Below are positions 31,541-44,797 of a DNA stretch of 64,000 nt, piece by piece. The translations under genes and the position numbers were made by a program. The DNA is from Didymella arachidicola (lineage: Eukaryota > Ascomycota > Dothideomycetes > Pleosporales > Didymellaceae). Position 1 is the stretch's first letter; each line of letters opens with the position of its first letter. The stretch covers positions 1,364,001 through 1,428,000 of the forward strand of contig CM049992.1 in NCBI GenBank assembly GCA_016630955.3, in the 5' to 3' direction. The notes beneath the pieces are model-generated. The model did not search any database. It was given only the letters and a program-made list of their open reading frames with translations, and was not told the DNA's origin.

Positions 31541-32548
31541 GCCTTGTACATCTGCGAATGGTTCCGAGCTCTTACTTGCACAAAAGCGGTTGCACTCTCG
31601 AGGTAGCATATGCTTGGTGAACTCTTTTTAGAAACGTGGCAAGCTATGAGAATGAATGTCAGGGTTGTGGGTGCCGACTAAAGTATGTTGATCGAGTGAT
31701 CGAGGTGCCCGTCCGACGTCTACGATGACATGAAAGTCGCTCATATGAGTTTGCAAGATAGACTCTACGTGGAAATAAGTGGAAACGCAGGGCGTGCACG
31801 AGCGGATCTCAACCGAGGCTTCGCAAGCATCCGTTGTGAGCTGCCTTCATTTCACGATAAGCTGTGAGGTGCGATTGCAGGCGCATGACCAAGTGTTCTG
31901 CTCTTTCGACGCTGTCATCTCGTTACGCATCGAAGAAGAGGTGTGGGGGTCCGTGTAGAGCTCAGGAGCGTGAGAGGGGAACGAGCGCACGCATTCGAGT
32001 ACGTCATTGGTCAATGCGTTCAACGGATCCTTCAGCTCTCCCACCTGCAGTCAGCCACCGTCCCCGTTTCCACATTGCTTATGTACGCCAGACGAGGCTT
32101 CTTACAGCGTGGTAGATCTCGTGCACCTGATCTGAGACGATGCATTGTACTGGGAGCAGCGCAGGACTTTGGACACTCAGGCATGTAGAACCATCAAGTT
32201 TAGTTGCCAGGAAGCTGTGCAATAGTCACACAGGTGGCCGAAAGAGCAGACCTCAGGCGTCACAAGCTGCAACAATACAGCCGCTGTGGAGCCTCAAAAA
32301 CGTAGCGCCGTAAGCTTCAGCTCTCGCTAAGAGCAGGTACTAAAGCTTAATGCCGCAAACATCGAGAAGATGTTTTCGTCAAATAACGGCCTCAGCTCCG
32401 GGATTTGCTTTAGCCACTTCGAGTAGCTGTAGCTTGAGTGAGATCTTTCAGCTCATTGAATGTGGATATAATAATCGTAGCTCAGTCTGTGAGACTCTGG
32501 CCATTCCTGCGACCACGAACCACCAGACTGTTTTATAGTCGCTTCATC
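31541..32548. other. Intergenic, nothing recognised
   Basis: Only short frames occur. This stretch includes the promoter and 5' leader of the patatin-like gene. Confidence 0.5.
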
Positions 32549-34726
32549 ATGGCAGCAAGCAGCATTAACAAAATCAAATCGCTGAAGGAATTCCCTTCCC
32601 AGACAGCAGCTATTGACCACGGTCAGTACACTGTCGCTACACAACAGCAATTGAACTTGGTTCCACCTGACGATCACACGCACACTCAGATCTGGTTCCA
32701 GACCCCAGTAAGTCCACGCTCATATCGAGTTGAGATGTCCATTAACACTTCCAGCCTCTCAAGGCCGACACGATCAGGCACATAGATTCAATACAACTCT
32801 ACGCCGAGTCTCACGATCAAGGCCCGGGAAAAGAGCTATTCTACGGCAACTGGACCTGGTTTGAGCTTGCCATTCTGGAGAGTGAATCGTCTACCGAGCC
32901 CAAAAGGCTGAATGGAGTTGAGCTGGTGTGGAAGAGTCACCGCAACCGCTTTCAAACGACCAGCTTTGACTGGGTATGCCGAACGCATCTCGTAGTCACT
33001 CGATACTCATGAGTTGCAGGGAAAAGGCCGTTCGTTCACTGAGGACCAGGATCTTGTCCATTTATTGGAGGTGAGCAGTAACCTGAATTCACATGGGCTG
33101 ATCACTTGCTCATCGATCAGGACGGTAATGTAGTGGCTGTCCGCATCTGCGCAAAATTCACATGGAGCAGAGTTGCAGTACGAAATGGTTATCTTGTCAT
33201 CAACATTGGCGATGCCGAAGGTAGGCCTGCTCAAGTAGTACGGAATTTTTTGTTGATGTTTGCTTAGTCGAACCGAAGAACATCCAGTACACCAAGCTAG
33301 TTTCTGAGATACAGGTCATCCAAGAAGTCTTCTACGAGACCAATGTGCAGACACATGCTGCATTCAAACCAAAGATACCAAACAAGGCAATCTACCAAGC
33401 CGACGCCTTTGAGACTTCAGATAAGACACCACTGCGCGTGCTGTCATTGGGTACGCATTTGTAGAACAGATCTCGAAATCTTTTAACAACATCACAGATG
33501 GCGGTGGCGTACGGGGCGTGGCTTCCTTGCGCATGCTAAAAGCGGTTATGAGTAAAGCACATCCAGACAAGCAGCCGTGGCAGGTTTTTCATATGATTGG
33601 CGGTACAAGTACTGGCGGGTCTGTCATCTCACATGCCGAAGGCGATCCAGGACTGACGACTTGACAGCCTTATTGCAATTATGCTTGGTCGGCTGCATAT
33701 GAGCATCGACGAATGCCTTCAAAAGTACGGAGAGTTCATGAACGAGGTCTTCCATTCTGAACATGGCAAAGTTGGCAAGTTGGCATCGTTGGCTATGCAT
33801 GGATCATACTACCAAGCCCACGAACTCGAGAAAGTGATCAAAGGTCTGCTCGTTAGCCAGAAACTCGACCCAGAAGTGCCATTGCTCGAGGATCCAAGGA
33901 CTTACAAGCAGGGAGAGAGGCAGTGCAAAGTGCAAGTTACGGAAATTTCGATATTCTAGTATCGGGTTAGCTGACAGCCAACAGCTTCGTCATGGCGGTC
34001 AATGAAGATGCAGCTAACAACCGAGGACCTGTATTTCTGCGCTCCTACGTCAATTCGCAGAGCCCTTCAGAAGTCCCTGGGATCAAGATCTGGGAGGCTG
34101 CGCGTGCCACTTCTGCTGCGCCACTCTACTTCCCGCCCATGCATGTGGGTCAGTACACATTCGTTGATGGTGGTCTACAAGCAAACAATCCCTTGGGATG
34201 GTAGGACTCAATCGATCAGGCAAATAATCTAATATTAACATATTACAGGCTATGGACAGAGGTTCTGTCTGTTTTCGGCCCAGCACGTACTACGGATTGC
34301 TTCTTGAGCATAGGCACTGGTATCCCGGCGAATACACCAATGAATCAGCAGTCAAATCTACTCAATGTCGCGAGTGTGGCTTCGACGGTTCCCAATATCG
34401 CCACGAACACCCAGATCGTGAACATACTCTTCCGGTGTCTCATCAATGCCTTTGCCCCGAAGCCCCAGGGCAAGAAGTATTGGAGACTCAACATTGGCGA
34501 GGAGATTCCTGCGTGGAATGAGAAGAAGTATCCCTTCTGGGACATCTTTCATCAATTTGAGAAAGACGTTATGCATATGCAAGACTACGCGAAACTCGGA
34601 GATCTCGACGACGTCGATTCACTGCCGGAGCTTGTCCAAATGACCAAGAAGTATATCGACGCTCAGGATCAGGATATCAGTGAGTGCGCTGCGGCGCTGA
34701 TGGGAGGGTTGAACAGCAAGCTTTGA
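32549..34726 (+). CDS. Patatin-like phospholipase
   Basis: Nine exons: 32549-32707, 32755-32973, 33020-33070, 33121-33220, 33268-33450, 33498-33618, 33668-33931, 33985-34200, 34249-34726; 596 residues. The catalytic region starts near residue 235 with the oxyanion motif LSLDGGGVRGV. The nucleophile elbow GGTSTGG is near 275, and the catalytic Asp is in TFVDGGLQANNP near 426. These motifs mark the Ser-Asp dyad of patatin lipases, which hydrolyse acyl esters of phospholipids or galactolipids. Intron 7 (33932-33984) uses a GC donor (GCAAGT); only this junction gives CKVFVMAV, the expected family sequence. The N-terminal 230 residues have no recognised domain (WTWFELAILES, LNGVELVWKSH). No signal peptide. 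Confidence 0.93.
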
Positions 34727-37200
34727 GGGCCAGCTTACATACCGGGACAAAGCTACCGGTACCTTTCGGTCTTTCCATTTGTTCTTACTTACGCGACGAT
34801 GGACGAGGCATTTTGATTGCAGGCGGAGATTGTGGGTGGTTCTCCGGTAGTTTTCCAGAGCCATCGTTCCACTCTGGATAATGGGTCCAATATACTGGTG
34901 CTACCCAACCATAATACTTCTCACCGAGTCCGGAGTTCGCCTTTCTCGCGACTACGCCATGCAAGATGGCTCGCCGATACTTGTGTGGGTTTGCAATGCT
35001 TAGCCCATATAGTCTAATTGAGTTGTCGATCAAAGTTCCAGTGAGGCGTCAGGAAAGACAACTATGAGAAGCGCAAAGTCGTCGAGTGACATGTCGTCAA
35101 CTGCAAGCGAGCCTATATCAGAATATGCAGGGGTTGATATATATCCTGTGCTCGGATCCATCGCTTGCCTATGGCCTGCGTCAAACTGCCGGATCCACAA
35201 TCCGAGGGCCGTTGCACCTGCCCGCATGCCTGGCTATTACCCTAACCGGGAAGCTTGAATGCCCCCAGGCTAAACAAAGGAGGGAACTACGTAAGATTAC
35301 AATCCTATTTCTGACGTGGTGTCATCCTGCAGCTGCAGCCAGGTCAGACCTGCTAATCGCTTCAACGTGAGGAGATGTTGCCAACCTGGTGTTGACACTG
35401 GAGAACATGTCGGCACGAAACACAGTGGCGATGAAGATCAATATATCGAAACGATGAAAATCAGTGCAGAAGCTTCCAAACGGTGGACCCGCTAACGGTG
35501 ATGCGCGATGTCGCCGCGTTGTTGGCGGCAAGTTTTCGCGGAGCCGTGTGTGCTATACTCCAGGGTCTTATAGAGAGCACTGACTGATTTCAAAGCGACT
35601 GCGAAAGCGCAAGCGCCACACCAGATAGAATTTCTGCCAACTCAGAAAACAAAATGTGACTCACTAGCATCGTCGTTCGTCCAATGAGGTGATGCACAGC
35701 GGAACGATATTTGACGGTGTGATAGTACCGAGCAGATGCCTACGCGAGGTAGCACAGTGTAGATTACCCAGCGATTAATTGCGAACTTATAAACAACTAG
35801 CCTTCAGGAACGACCGACGTATGACATGGATTGCAATCCATCCTATCGTCCCCATAGCGATAGTAGGAATACTAGAGTAGATCACGGAACGGCTCAGTCA
35901 TCTTGGTAGGCGAGTTGATTCTTACCGCCCGACCGATCGTGGACTTCCGGGTAACTTCTCAATTTGGTAATCCGCCGACGTTGTTGCAAGTGAGGTGCAA
36001 TTGGGAACTTGTTGCCTGAGGCTCGAGTAGCAGTTGGTGGTTGTGAGCCTGAGGCATTTACGCCCTTTCACACCCGTGCCTCCTGCTAATGTCAATCAAG
36101 GATTTCCGACCTTTACATCATTATAGCTTCTCAGATAAATGAATGCCGGTTCTTACAGCGCACTCGGTACCAGCTCGGCATATACCGTAGTCACAAGCTT
36201 GAAACATTTCTTTGAGGTTTCAGATTCGATCTACAATATCTGGTTCGCGACGGTCCGCGTATCAAGTCTACCGATGAACCCAGCGACCGTTCACCTACGG
36301 TCCAACGGCGCCTGCGCATTGCTTAGCCACGCATAAAGTAACGAAAAATCATGAAAACTTGTGAATGCAAGGACCGGGGAGAATTGAGATAGGCATGAGC
36401 GCGTACAGTCTGCACGATATGTGCATTCACGACATGAGTTGGGTGTGTCAAGAGATCAGGTGGTTGCCAGGCAAAATATTACATTCGGAGTATTACAAGA
36501 GCACTTGAAGTCTACAAGTAGAAGAAAAAGAGTCTAGCGAGTGTGATGCAGGTGATCAAATTGACCACCCAGCGGGGTATAGGTACGCAAGAAAATCTGA
36601 TGGGAAGCCGTTGCTGACGTGTACAACAACAGGAAAGGGTATGGGTATGGGTGTAACTGTAATGAAACGCGAAACGAAATTCTGCTGTTGAAGCCTGGGT
36701 ATCACTCCGTCAATTTGTGTTTCCCTCGCCGTATTTGTATGCCCCGCCTCTTGTCGCGATGTGCTGGTGGATAGTTGCGACCGTGTACTGGCGGGTGAGC
36801 CAGAGACCATGCCGACTCTTTCATGCCTTGTGTATGCGCTTGCAAATCGCCATCAATGCCGCTCCAGTCCTGATGTCTGCCCAAACCGATGCAGCACAAA
36901 TTGTCAAACTCAATCAACGCCGCAAGCCATGGTGTAACCGACAGATGTGCCAAAAGGCTCCGAGGAGCTTCGATCCGAGAATGCAGCATGCGCTACTGAT
37001 GTGTGTCGAAGGGTATATCGATATCGTGTACGTCGTGAAGCGGACAAAGGGCGATTAAAGGTGCTGCTGAAGAAGTGTGGCAAATGCTCTCCCGTGTCGA
37101 ACTAATAGTTGCGGCCAGCGCAACCTCAACATCCGCCTCTTGGATTCGAGATGCTCGGAGCCTCCTCCATTGCACTGAGGCCTTCAAATTGGTCGGCCAG
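34727..37200. other. 2.5-kb gene-poor stretch, nothing recognised
   Basis: Short frames on both strands show no similarity to known proteins and no exon-like series. This is one of the longest empty stretches in the window and lies in its decayed middle. Confidence 0.5.
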
Positions 37201-38355
37201 TCATTGGTAGCTTGCGCTCGGATCACCATGGCTCCCGGGTATCTCACTCTGCACGTACGCGCTCTGCTGTTGGCGTTCTTGCTCCTCCTCCTGCTCTGTC
37301 TGAATTGCTTTCAACTCCTCCGCCTTGTCTTTGCACGCGGCTGGAGAAAAGCCAGCCCCGACTTTGGATGAGATGATGCGCCATTTGTCGTTCTCATATT
37401 CCTGCATCGAAGTGCGCAGTTTCGCGACCTGTGATCCCATTGTGGTTAGCATTTCCGCTTCCGCGACAGGGCTGCAAGTACGACGTCGCGCGTTTCAGGG
37501 CCAAACGAACGACCTCATTGCAGGACAGGGTCTGGATGTTCCAAATACATGAAAATCACTTACCATCTCGTCTGTCCAGACTGTTGTCTTAGCTTTAAGC
37601 TTCGTGCAATATCGCACCTGCAGTGTTCCGGAGCTGCGACCCGGGAAGAAGTCGGCGATTTGCTTCCAAGTCAAGTTCTTCTTCTCTTTGAGGTCGACCA
37701 GCAGCTGGTCGTCTTCGGGCGTGAATTTGAGTTTCGGGCCACGAGGTCTTGGTGCGGGCGCAGGCATGCCCTGGGCGCCGACTACGCTGGGAGGTCCATG
37801 GTGCGGGGTGGGCGATGGTGGCGCACCATCCATCTGCTGTCTCTTGCTGCGGTGGGTGTTGGGAAGATGGTGGTGATGTGTTGGAGGTAAAGTACGCTGC
37901 TGTTGCGGGGCTTGCGGAGGCGGGTACTGGTGAAGGGAGTATCCCTGTTGCGAGGGATGAGCAAGTGAGACGCTTCCTGTTGCCTGTCCGTATGGGTTCA
38001 AATGCTGTTCCAAAGAAGGTAGTCCTGATTGCAGCTGATGCTCTTGATGGCTGCGCTTGCGTCCGGCTCCAGTGGTCTGAGAAGTCGGTGAGTAGTCCAC
38101 ATTGTAGGAAGTTGATGGCTGGTGAGACATCTGGTGGTGCTGTAAGAGGTGAGATCGATGTAAGGACGGGTGTGTCTCGACGTCTGTGTATGCGAGATGA
38201 GGAGCAGCGCCGGCATATTGGAGTGCATGAGATGGATGTGGCTGCGAAAAAGCGTGCTGGTACTCTGGTGGCAAGCCGGTGTGGGGATGGAGCACATTTG
38301 AATGTTCGACGTTCGATGTCGGGACATGGTGGTCGTCTCCGGCATCGCCTGGCAC
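37201..38355 (-). CDS. Myb/SANT-type DNA-binding protein with two repeats (5' end uncertain)
   Basis: The two main exons are 38355-37564 and 37428-37201, with a 135-bp intron (GTAAGT...CACAG). The C-terminal 135 residues carry two SANT/Myb-like repeats: KLKFTPEDDQLLVDLKEKK...TWKQIADFFPGRSSGTLQVRY, and after the splice VAKLRTSMQEYENDKWRII...VGAGFSPAACKDKAEEL. A Gln/Glu-rich tail ends the protein. The N-terminal 190 residues are His/Pro/Gln/Ser-rich and likely disordered. The frame is open upstream of 38355 with no in-frame ATG (the codon there is GTG). A 5' exon is therefore needed; acceptor-like sites lie at CTACAG near 38360 and CGCAG at 38397. Probably nuclear; target unknown. Confidence 0.85.
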
Positions 38356-41325
38356 GCTGTAGTCGAATAATGCGCCTCGGTAGGGACTCGCCAGGGCTGC
38401 GATTACGCATGGAGACTACCAGAGCAAGCTAGCTCTGGCAGGCCGCCGCAGTGAGACCTGAGCCAGAAAAAGAATGCCTGGTCTGAGTTCTCGGGTCGCC
38501 TGAGGTACTTGTATCGCATGCGTTTACGATTTCGCAACTGCTGTTACGTTGACAAATGTTGGAGCAAGAAGAGCCTCGAGGAAAATGCCATGGACGTAAC
38601 CTGATCGCGTGTGTTAAGACTCGGGATAGCCGGATATAGCTTGTGAAAATCAGAACAACATGCCGCTGGGACTGCAGTATTATGTATCGAAATTCGCGCC
38701 TGAAGGAGCGAAGGCATGAAGGCATTTGGGAAGTTTGTCCCTTCGACAATCCTAGTCCTGTGCACTTGCCACACGGACGCTATGCCGAAGTACCAAAAGC
38801 CATGGGGCATTCCCACGAGACGGTGTCTGTTCCTGAATGGTACAGAATTAGCTGAGTAGGGTAGGCCCGACAACAAATTCTACGTCAGGCATAATGCGGT
38901 GATCATGACAAGGAAGGGGTCCCCGGTTCAAGATCTGGGAAGGTATCCCAGGTCATTTGCGCCAGTGTAATGCTGCTGGCTCGTGTGCTGAATGGCTGGT
39001 GATGCTAAATGAAAGCAGAAATTGGTGACTTTGCCCCAGTCCCATGTGACGACGTGGTCCAAGCCAACGTTGTTCTATTTCCAGAAGGCCAGGAAGATGA
39101 GATCTCCAGCAGTGCAGCACCGTTGCAGCGTCTTCATGCATATCCACAGTATCCCAGCGCAGCGTGGTGGCCAGAAGCTGCGCATTGAGAGTGTACTCAA
39201 GGGGCTAGGATGGGCGCATCAACAGGACAGGGGAGGTACCCAAAGCGGTGACGCCACTCGCAAGACGATTTGTATGCGAGATTGAAGCATACGGAGTTGA
39301 AGAGAACGTGGAAGCCAGAACCGCGGTCTGGGAAGCCTGGCGCATGCTAGAGCTTGTGTGTAATGAGCCTCTCTCTTGACACCACATTTGTTCGCGATCG
39401 GGCAATTCAAGGCATACCATACCATGCGCGTCAAGAACATACTGCTTCATGCCTGGAAGGGCCTTACCCGTAGTGGGCCATTGTGGGCCATCATACTGCT
39501 TGTTGCTTTCGCAAGTACTCGGCTCAGGGCAGCGCATATGCCGGTAGGAGGAAGCAGTCCTTGACGTAGCACCCGTCTGCAAGCAGTGGGCCGGGAGCTG
39601 GCTTGCGTCAGTCATAGCTTCTCGTCGCATTGGCATAAAGCGGCCTAAGGATTGGCTCATGCAAGTGCCGTTTCGACATTATATGAAGGAACCTGGCCCT
39701 ATATGCGGTTCAGTATCCCCGCAGAGCGAGGATCGACCGAGCCACAAGGAGATCCCATTGCGACCGGCTGACGCACGACCGCGCACGACAGAACTGACGG
39801 CGAAGGAACGCGCAAACGCAGTGGCAAAGTGCGCGGCGAACGACGTCTGTTGTTATATTTGCGACGGCAGCCAATGTAGATCTGCTGATGGGTTCCAGAG
39901 GGCTCAAACGAAGCGAGGCGGCGAAAAGTGTGCTTGCGAATTGGTTGAACGCTAGGTTCGGGAGACCCTCACGGCACGATAGCGACAGCTTGGCATCGCA
40001 AGGTCGTTTAGAGCGGCTGCGATCTGCCGCCCCCCGAAGTCGCCTTTCCTCATCTCACGACAGATGCAGCGGCAGGAGATGAAGTCGCAATGCGGATGGC
40101 GCCCCACAGCCTTTGCCAGATGATGGTTGCGCAGACGGACGCCGACATGCTTGTCGTCTTCCTCCGAACGCCAGCCCCTCGACACGTGATCACACCGCGT
40201 ACGCGCACGAGCGGAGCCTGCCAGGTTCTCCTTTTCAGGGCGACAGTTCTATGACCTCACATGCCTGCATTGAGGACTTGTGAGGCCTCAAAGTTGGCCG
40301 ATGCTGGCTGCCAACTCGAACGACGTTTGACACCTGCCACTATTAGCCATTTAGCCTGATCGTAAGACCACATATTGGTCAGACCGGCCAGCCCTGAAGT
40401 CCGTGCGTACGACTGTACTCAATCAACATCGTGAAGACTTCGCAAAGGGTCTCCTGCTGCCTGTGCCCTCCTGGCTCACGACGCCGCGTCTGGTGAAGGA
40501 GTACAGCTGCAAGGACCCTGAGCAACATTGCACTTCATGCGCTGATAAAGCTGCCTGTCACAAACAATTCGCCCTACGCAGGCAAGAAGGTCGTGTTGTT
40601 ACTTCAAGTCCTCAGGCCACTCGAGTCCTGAGGCCAATCCCGGCCTGGTCGACATATGGTCGTGATCCAGCTGTGCTGTCCCACAAGACTTCAACGGTCC
40701 AGACTTTGTGAGCGAGAGGGTCTGACTGCGCGAGATGACTATAGGCCGTGTTGTGATCGGAGACGCGCCACACAAGCGGAAAGACGCAGGTACCACGAAC
40801 AGCCAGTTGTCCGACCAAGTTGCGATCGGTTAGCGGCCGGAAGAAGAAACAGTACTACGTCGGCAACGGCAACGGCAGCGCGTTGAAACAATCCTACGAA
40901 CTGCTGTGAATACCCGAAACAACGAGCTTCGACTTGAAACGGCGACAGATGGGTCAATCGTATAGCGGTGCATTACTTCGTCAATAATACTGATGGGACC
41001 TCCATTGTGCAGTCAATACGGCGCACGAAGACAGTCTGCCTGCACTACAGACTGTTGTTGACCCAATGACCCAAGACGCCATGAACGCCTTTGAGACTAC
41101 AGACAACGGCAGGTCATGATCAAATAGTGTAGCGAATGCGAAAGAGATGCCGACATGAGTTAGGTATACTCTTCTGCCGATTCCCGTTACCAAGAACTCC
41201 AATGAGGAACGAAGAAGGTCGAATAAGTTGTGCGCGTGCACCGCTTGACCGAAAAAGGAAAGCTGGTATCTTAAAGTGGGACCATTGCGCTGAAACCGGG
41301 AAGATGCAGACTGTGCTCAACATTA
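38356..41325. other. 3-kb stretch, no gene supported apart from a possible 5' exon
   Basis: It should contain the missing first exon and promoter of the SANT gene ending at 37201. Otherwise only short frames are present, none with family similarity. GGTTCAAGATC near 38925 looks like a tRNA B-box but no tRNA folds around it. Confidence 0.45.
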
Positions 41326-42382
41326 TCAATACTTTCCACCAAAATGCTCTTTGGCATACTGTTCGCAGGCCTAGAATTGTCAGTGGATCTTGACCACATG
41401 TTACAGATCTCGGCGGTCCACTCAAAATCTCATGGTTACATTCGAAGGACGGCGTAACGGAGTATCTGAACTTGACGTACTTTCGCAGGTTTGCCAACTT
41501 TCTGGCCGATGGCTTTCCACTTGTTGGCATCGTACTCCTTGATTGCAGCAAGCAAAGCTGCGCTCTGCTTCCCGATCAGTATTGGTCTGCTGATGTAGTC
41601 ATACGAGCTCAGTTACACTTACTTCATCTTCTGCAAACTCGGCGTAATGCATGTCCTGTATTGACGTAATCAGCAACTGCCTGTCTTCACATACAATGTA
41701 CTGTACTTGCCTTATACCAATGCTTCTTCACGCTACCTTCGGTCCGTTGAGGAAAAGTCTGTAATGCTCCGTCAGCATCAGTGAGACAAGCATCATCGAC
41801 TGTACCGTGGGCAGCGACAGCCTCTCGGTATCCTTGCCCACCTTTGCGATCTCGCTCCAGCTGTTGCCTGCATCTCTCATTTGTTTGAGCCTCAGCTCCT
41901 CTGCTGGAGTCCAAGGTGTATTTGTCCGACTCTTCTTGATCTTCGGCTCTTGAGCAGGAGCATCGACCTGGTCTACCTGCACCAATGTTGCATTATTCTG
42001 TGCCTCTCGACCGGCACTCGCCTCCGCCATGTTGTTTATCTGCTGGCCCAGACTAACAGATTTGCGCTTTCGATGGCTAGATGGAGAGGTTTTTGTGTGT
42101 TGCGTACTCATTGAAACTTCGTTATTGGTTTGATTCGTAGGAGCTGCAGGCTGCAGGGCGGGTTGCTCGCTGACAGCACTATGCTGTGAAGATAAAGGTT
42201 GGGCTGGCGCAGTCGGGGAAGGGTTCAGGTTACGTTTGGAAGCAGGTGAGGAGCTGTGAGGCAAATGCGTCGAGGGTCAGCGTTTTCATGGACGAACTCG
42301 AATGCAGCATCAGAAATGAGAGGACTACACCATGCTTGATATCGAGGGAGCACGGAGTCTGAGTAAGAACGACTCACGACAT
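41326..42382 (-). CDS. Small Myb/SANT-type protein
   Basis: Proposed exons: 42382-42378, 42253-41842, 41758-41711, 41655-41623, 41564-41481, 41370-41326; 208 residues. The first exon holds only ATGTC before a GTGAGT donor. It is chosen because the next frame has no in-frame ATG upstream and CTGAC...CACAG precedes it; if wrong, the ATG at 42111 would start the protein. The spliced core gives NTPWTPAEELRLKQMRDAGNSWSEIAK-TFPQRTEGSVKKHWYK-DMHYAEFAEDE and then AALLAAIKEYDANKWKAIGQKVGKPAK-ACEQYAKEHF, two SANT-like units. Intron 41656-41710 starts with GC (AAG|GCAAGT). The N-terminus is Ser/Pro/Gln-rich with a basic stretch (HRKRKS). Probable nuclear DNA- or chromatin-binding protein. Confidence 0.82.
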
Positions 42383-44797
42383 GATGGCGCACGGGTGCGT
42401 CTTGTCCGCTGCCAGTCAGATAGAGACGCAAGGCTTCGTAAGTGGTCAGACCGGGTGCGTCTGTAGAGCGTGTGTCATGCTCGTATACTGCCAAGTTTGG
42501 GGCCGCTTTCAGAGTGTACAACGGCGAGTGCGTGCGCAGTAGATCATCATGATATCCAAGTAGGCCGATCGCCCGTCGGTGCAAGCGTTGATCAAGTACA
42601 AGAGATACAAGAAAGGTCAGGTTGCAGGCAGATGAACGAATAGGCACAACGGAGAAGCATCAGACGAGAAGGCGACTGGGATGCTCAGAGGTTAATCAGC
42701 CAAGTACCAGCGGGGGCAGCTGCCAGGCTGGTAGAGTTCGAGTAGAAGTACTGCCATCGTCGTCCGAGACGTGTGGAAGTGGAAGTATCGGTACGAGGAC
42801 AAGCTGCAGTCGAGAAGCGGGGTAGCAGCCTTTTGGACAGGCCCCGATGAGTAGGTGGCTTCAAAGTCGCGGGCACAACCAAACGAGTCCGAAGAGGGCG
42901 GGGAAGGTGCAGGTCGCGCGTGACATCTTCATGCATCTCCAGCTCCTGTGAGTGATGCAAACCGTTGCCGATCGAGCTTATGACGAGCATCGATACGTAC
43001 CTCTTACCAAGGTAGCGAAGTGCGGCCGGCCGTATTCGAGAGGCGCTGGCAATGTTCAAAAATGCCCTGTGACAGCGCATCTATACTGTCAGAAAAGGCA
43101 CTGTTCCTATGTTTCTCTCGTATGAAGGGTATACGGCATATTTGATAGTGGTGACGGATAGTGGTTGACAGGTGCTTGGGTGGTGATGGGGCCGGTGCTC
43201 GTCGCTGAATCGGGGGCGCGCTTTCCTTAGCGCGCTGCTTGCGTTCTTGACATCACCGGTCCAACTACACGACGAGAGGTTGCAGCGACTTTCATCAATC
43301 TAGTATCAAACAACGCGTGACGACGTCGAAAATACGCCCATCTATCTCACAACAACCTTCGATGCCAGCCAATGATGACCCTCCTGATCTTAATTCCAGC
43401 CCGAGTCCCTCCACCACCTGGAGCCGTTCGCCAGGCCCTGCCATCTCTTGACGGCGCAATGTCTCTTCTTGTCTTGCGACGTTTTACAGCTGGGCGCGGG
43501 GGAAACAGCTCGACTCGCATCTCATCTGTTTACCATCCTGCTAGATGACGAATTCTTTTAGTAACGGGCGTGATGCCACTTCAGCATAAGCTCAGCCGGG
43601 TCTTCTCTGCCAAGCCGAACACTTTCAGCCACCTGACGCAGCGCCAGTATCAGCCCAAGCCGCAAACGTTTGGGACAACCGCTCTGCCACAGCGTTCGAA
43701 CTGACCGCTCAGCTATAGCGGTCTCTGTTAAGCGCCAAGTTGTATTGCCTGAGAATCGCCTTAGCAGGACGACGCCCAAGAACGGAACACAGCATTCCGA
43801 GCTCTTTGTCGCTTTGACTGTCTCACGACGTCAGTGAAGACCTGTTCGTTCACAGATCCGCAAGCAATCTTGAGTGGCGCATAGATGCTGCGCGTTATTA
43901 CTAGTCTCATATCTTGCATTCTGTAGCTCTCTGGGCTTGTTTACGAAGATGCAGAGCTAAGTCCTAGCTTGAGCGCTGACATTCACCGTCAAGATGTTCT
44001 TCAGGCACTAAGGCAGCTAAATGGTGCATTGTTCGCCCCGGTACCCGTTACTGCGTGTTTGGAGTTAGCGCCCGCTGTTGTATAGTCCGGGATGGGATTT
44101 GTTTCCAGGCTCTCCAAACATTGTCAAACCTTTCGCTTCGCAAACTTGCTGCACGACCCGCTCTCTGACATGCTCAGTTTTGAAACCGACCCCGTTCTAC
44201 CCAAAAGCGCTCGTTGCTCTTATGCAAGCAGCTCTAGAACGTCAGCAAACCCAAAGAGCGCATCGCGAAGAGCCTTTGTCTCTGGCTTCAGTTGTCTCGT
44301 GTCAGGGTTGCTCTAAACATTTTGGCTGTGAACTCCGATATCAACCGTGCCGGCGATCAGAAATTAAGCCGCATGACTGACAGTTTGAAAACGTTGCCAA
44401 CATCAGGAGGAGCCACTGCAATCCACAATGGTGCGCGGCCCTGGGAACGTCCCGTTTGTTGTCATCGTGCAAACTCTATAATAGTCGTCGGATGCCCCAA
44501 GTTTCGAGGCTTCAACCGCATCTATTCAATCGGCATCAGTCTTTTGGTTTCCTTCTAGCAGCCTTGTAATACTTTCTTTAACTCCCACCGGCTGGGCTGC
44601 ACTACATTCTCTAATCAACATTGCTGAGCAATTACATTCGTGTATTTCAATATTCAGTAATACGTTCTTTCAGAGCCAGACTCGACACCGAAACAACAGA
44701 CTTCCCCGGCGGACACGACTCACGACTTCGATATACACGCACTCAATTTATTGACAGCCCACTCCCAACAACTGCAAATCACCACAACAAAAGCAAA
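42383..44797. other. 2.4-kb stretch between two SANT genes, nothing recognised
   Basis: This divergent intergenic region holds the promoters of the genes at 41326-42382 (-) and 44798-45803 (+). Frames up to 140 codons occur at 42,225-43,080 without recognisable similarity. Part of 44,590-44,797 is pyrimidine/A-rich and fits a 5' leader. Confidence 0.5.

Noticed and set aside
38880..38960. B-box-like GGTTCAAGATC suggesting a tRNA gene
   Set aside because: No D-arm, anticodon stem or acceptor stem could be drawn around it.
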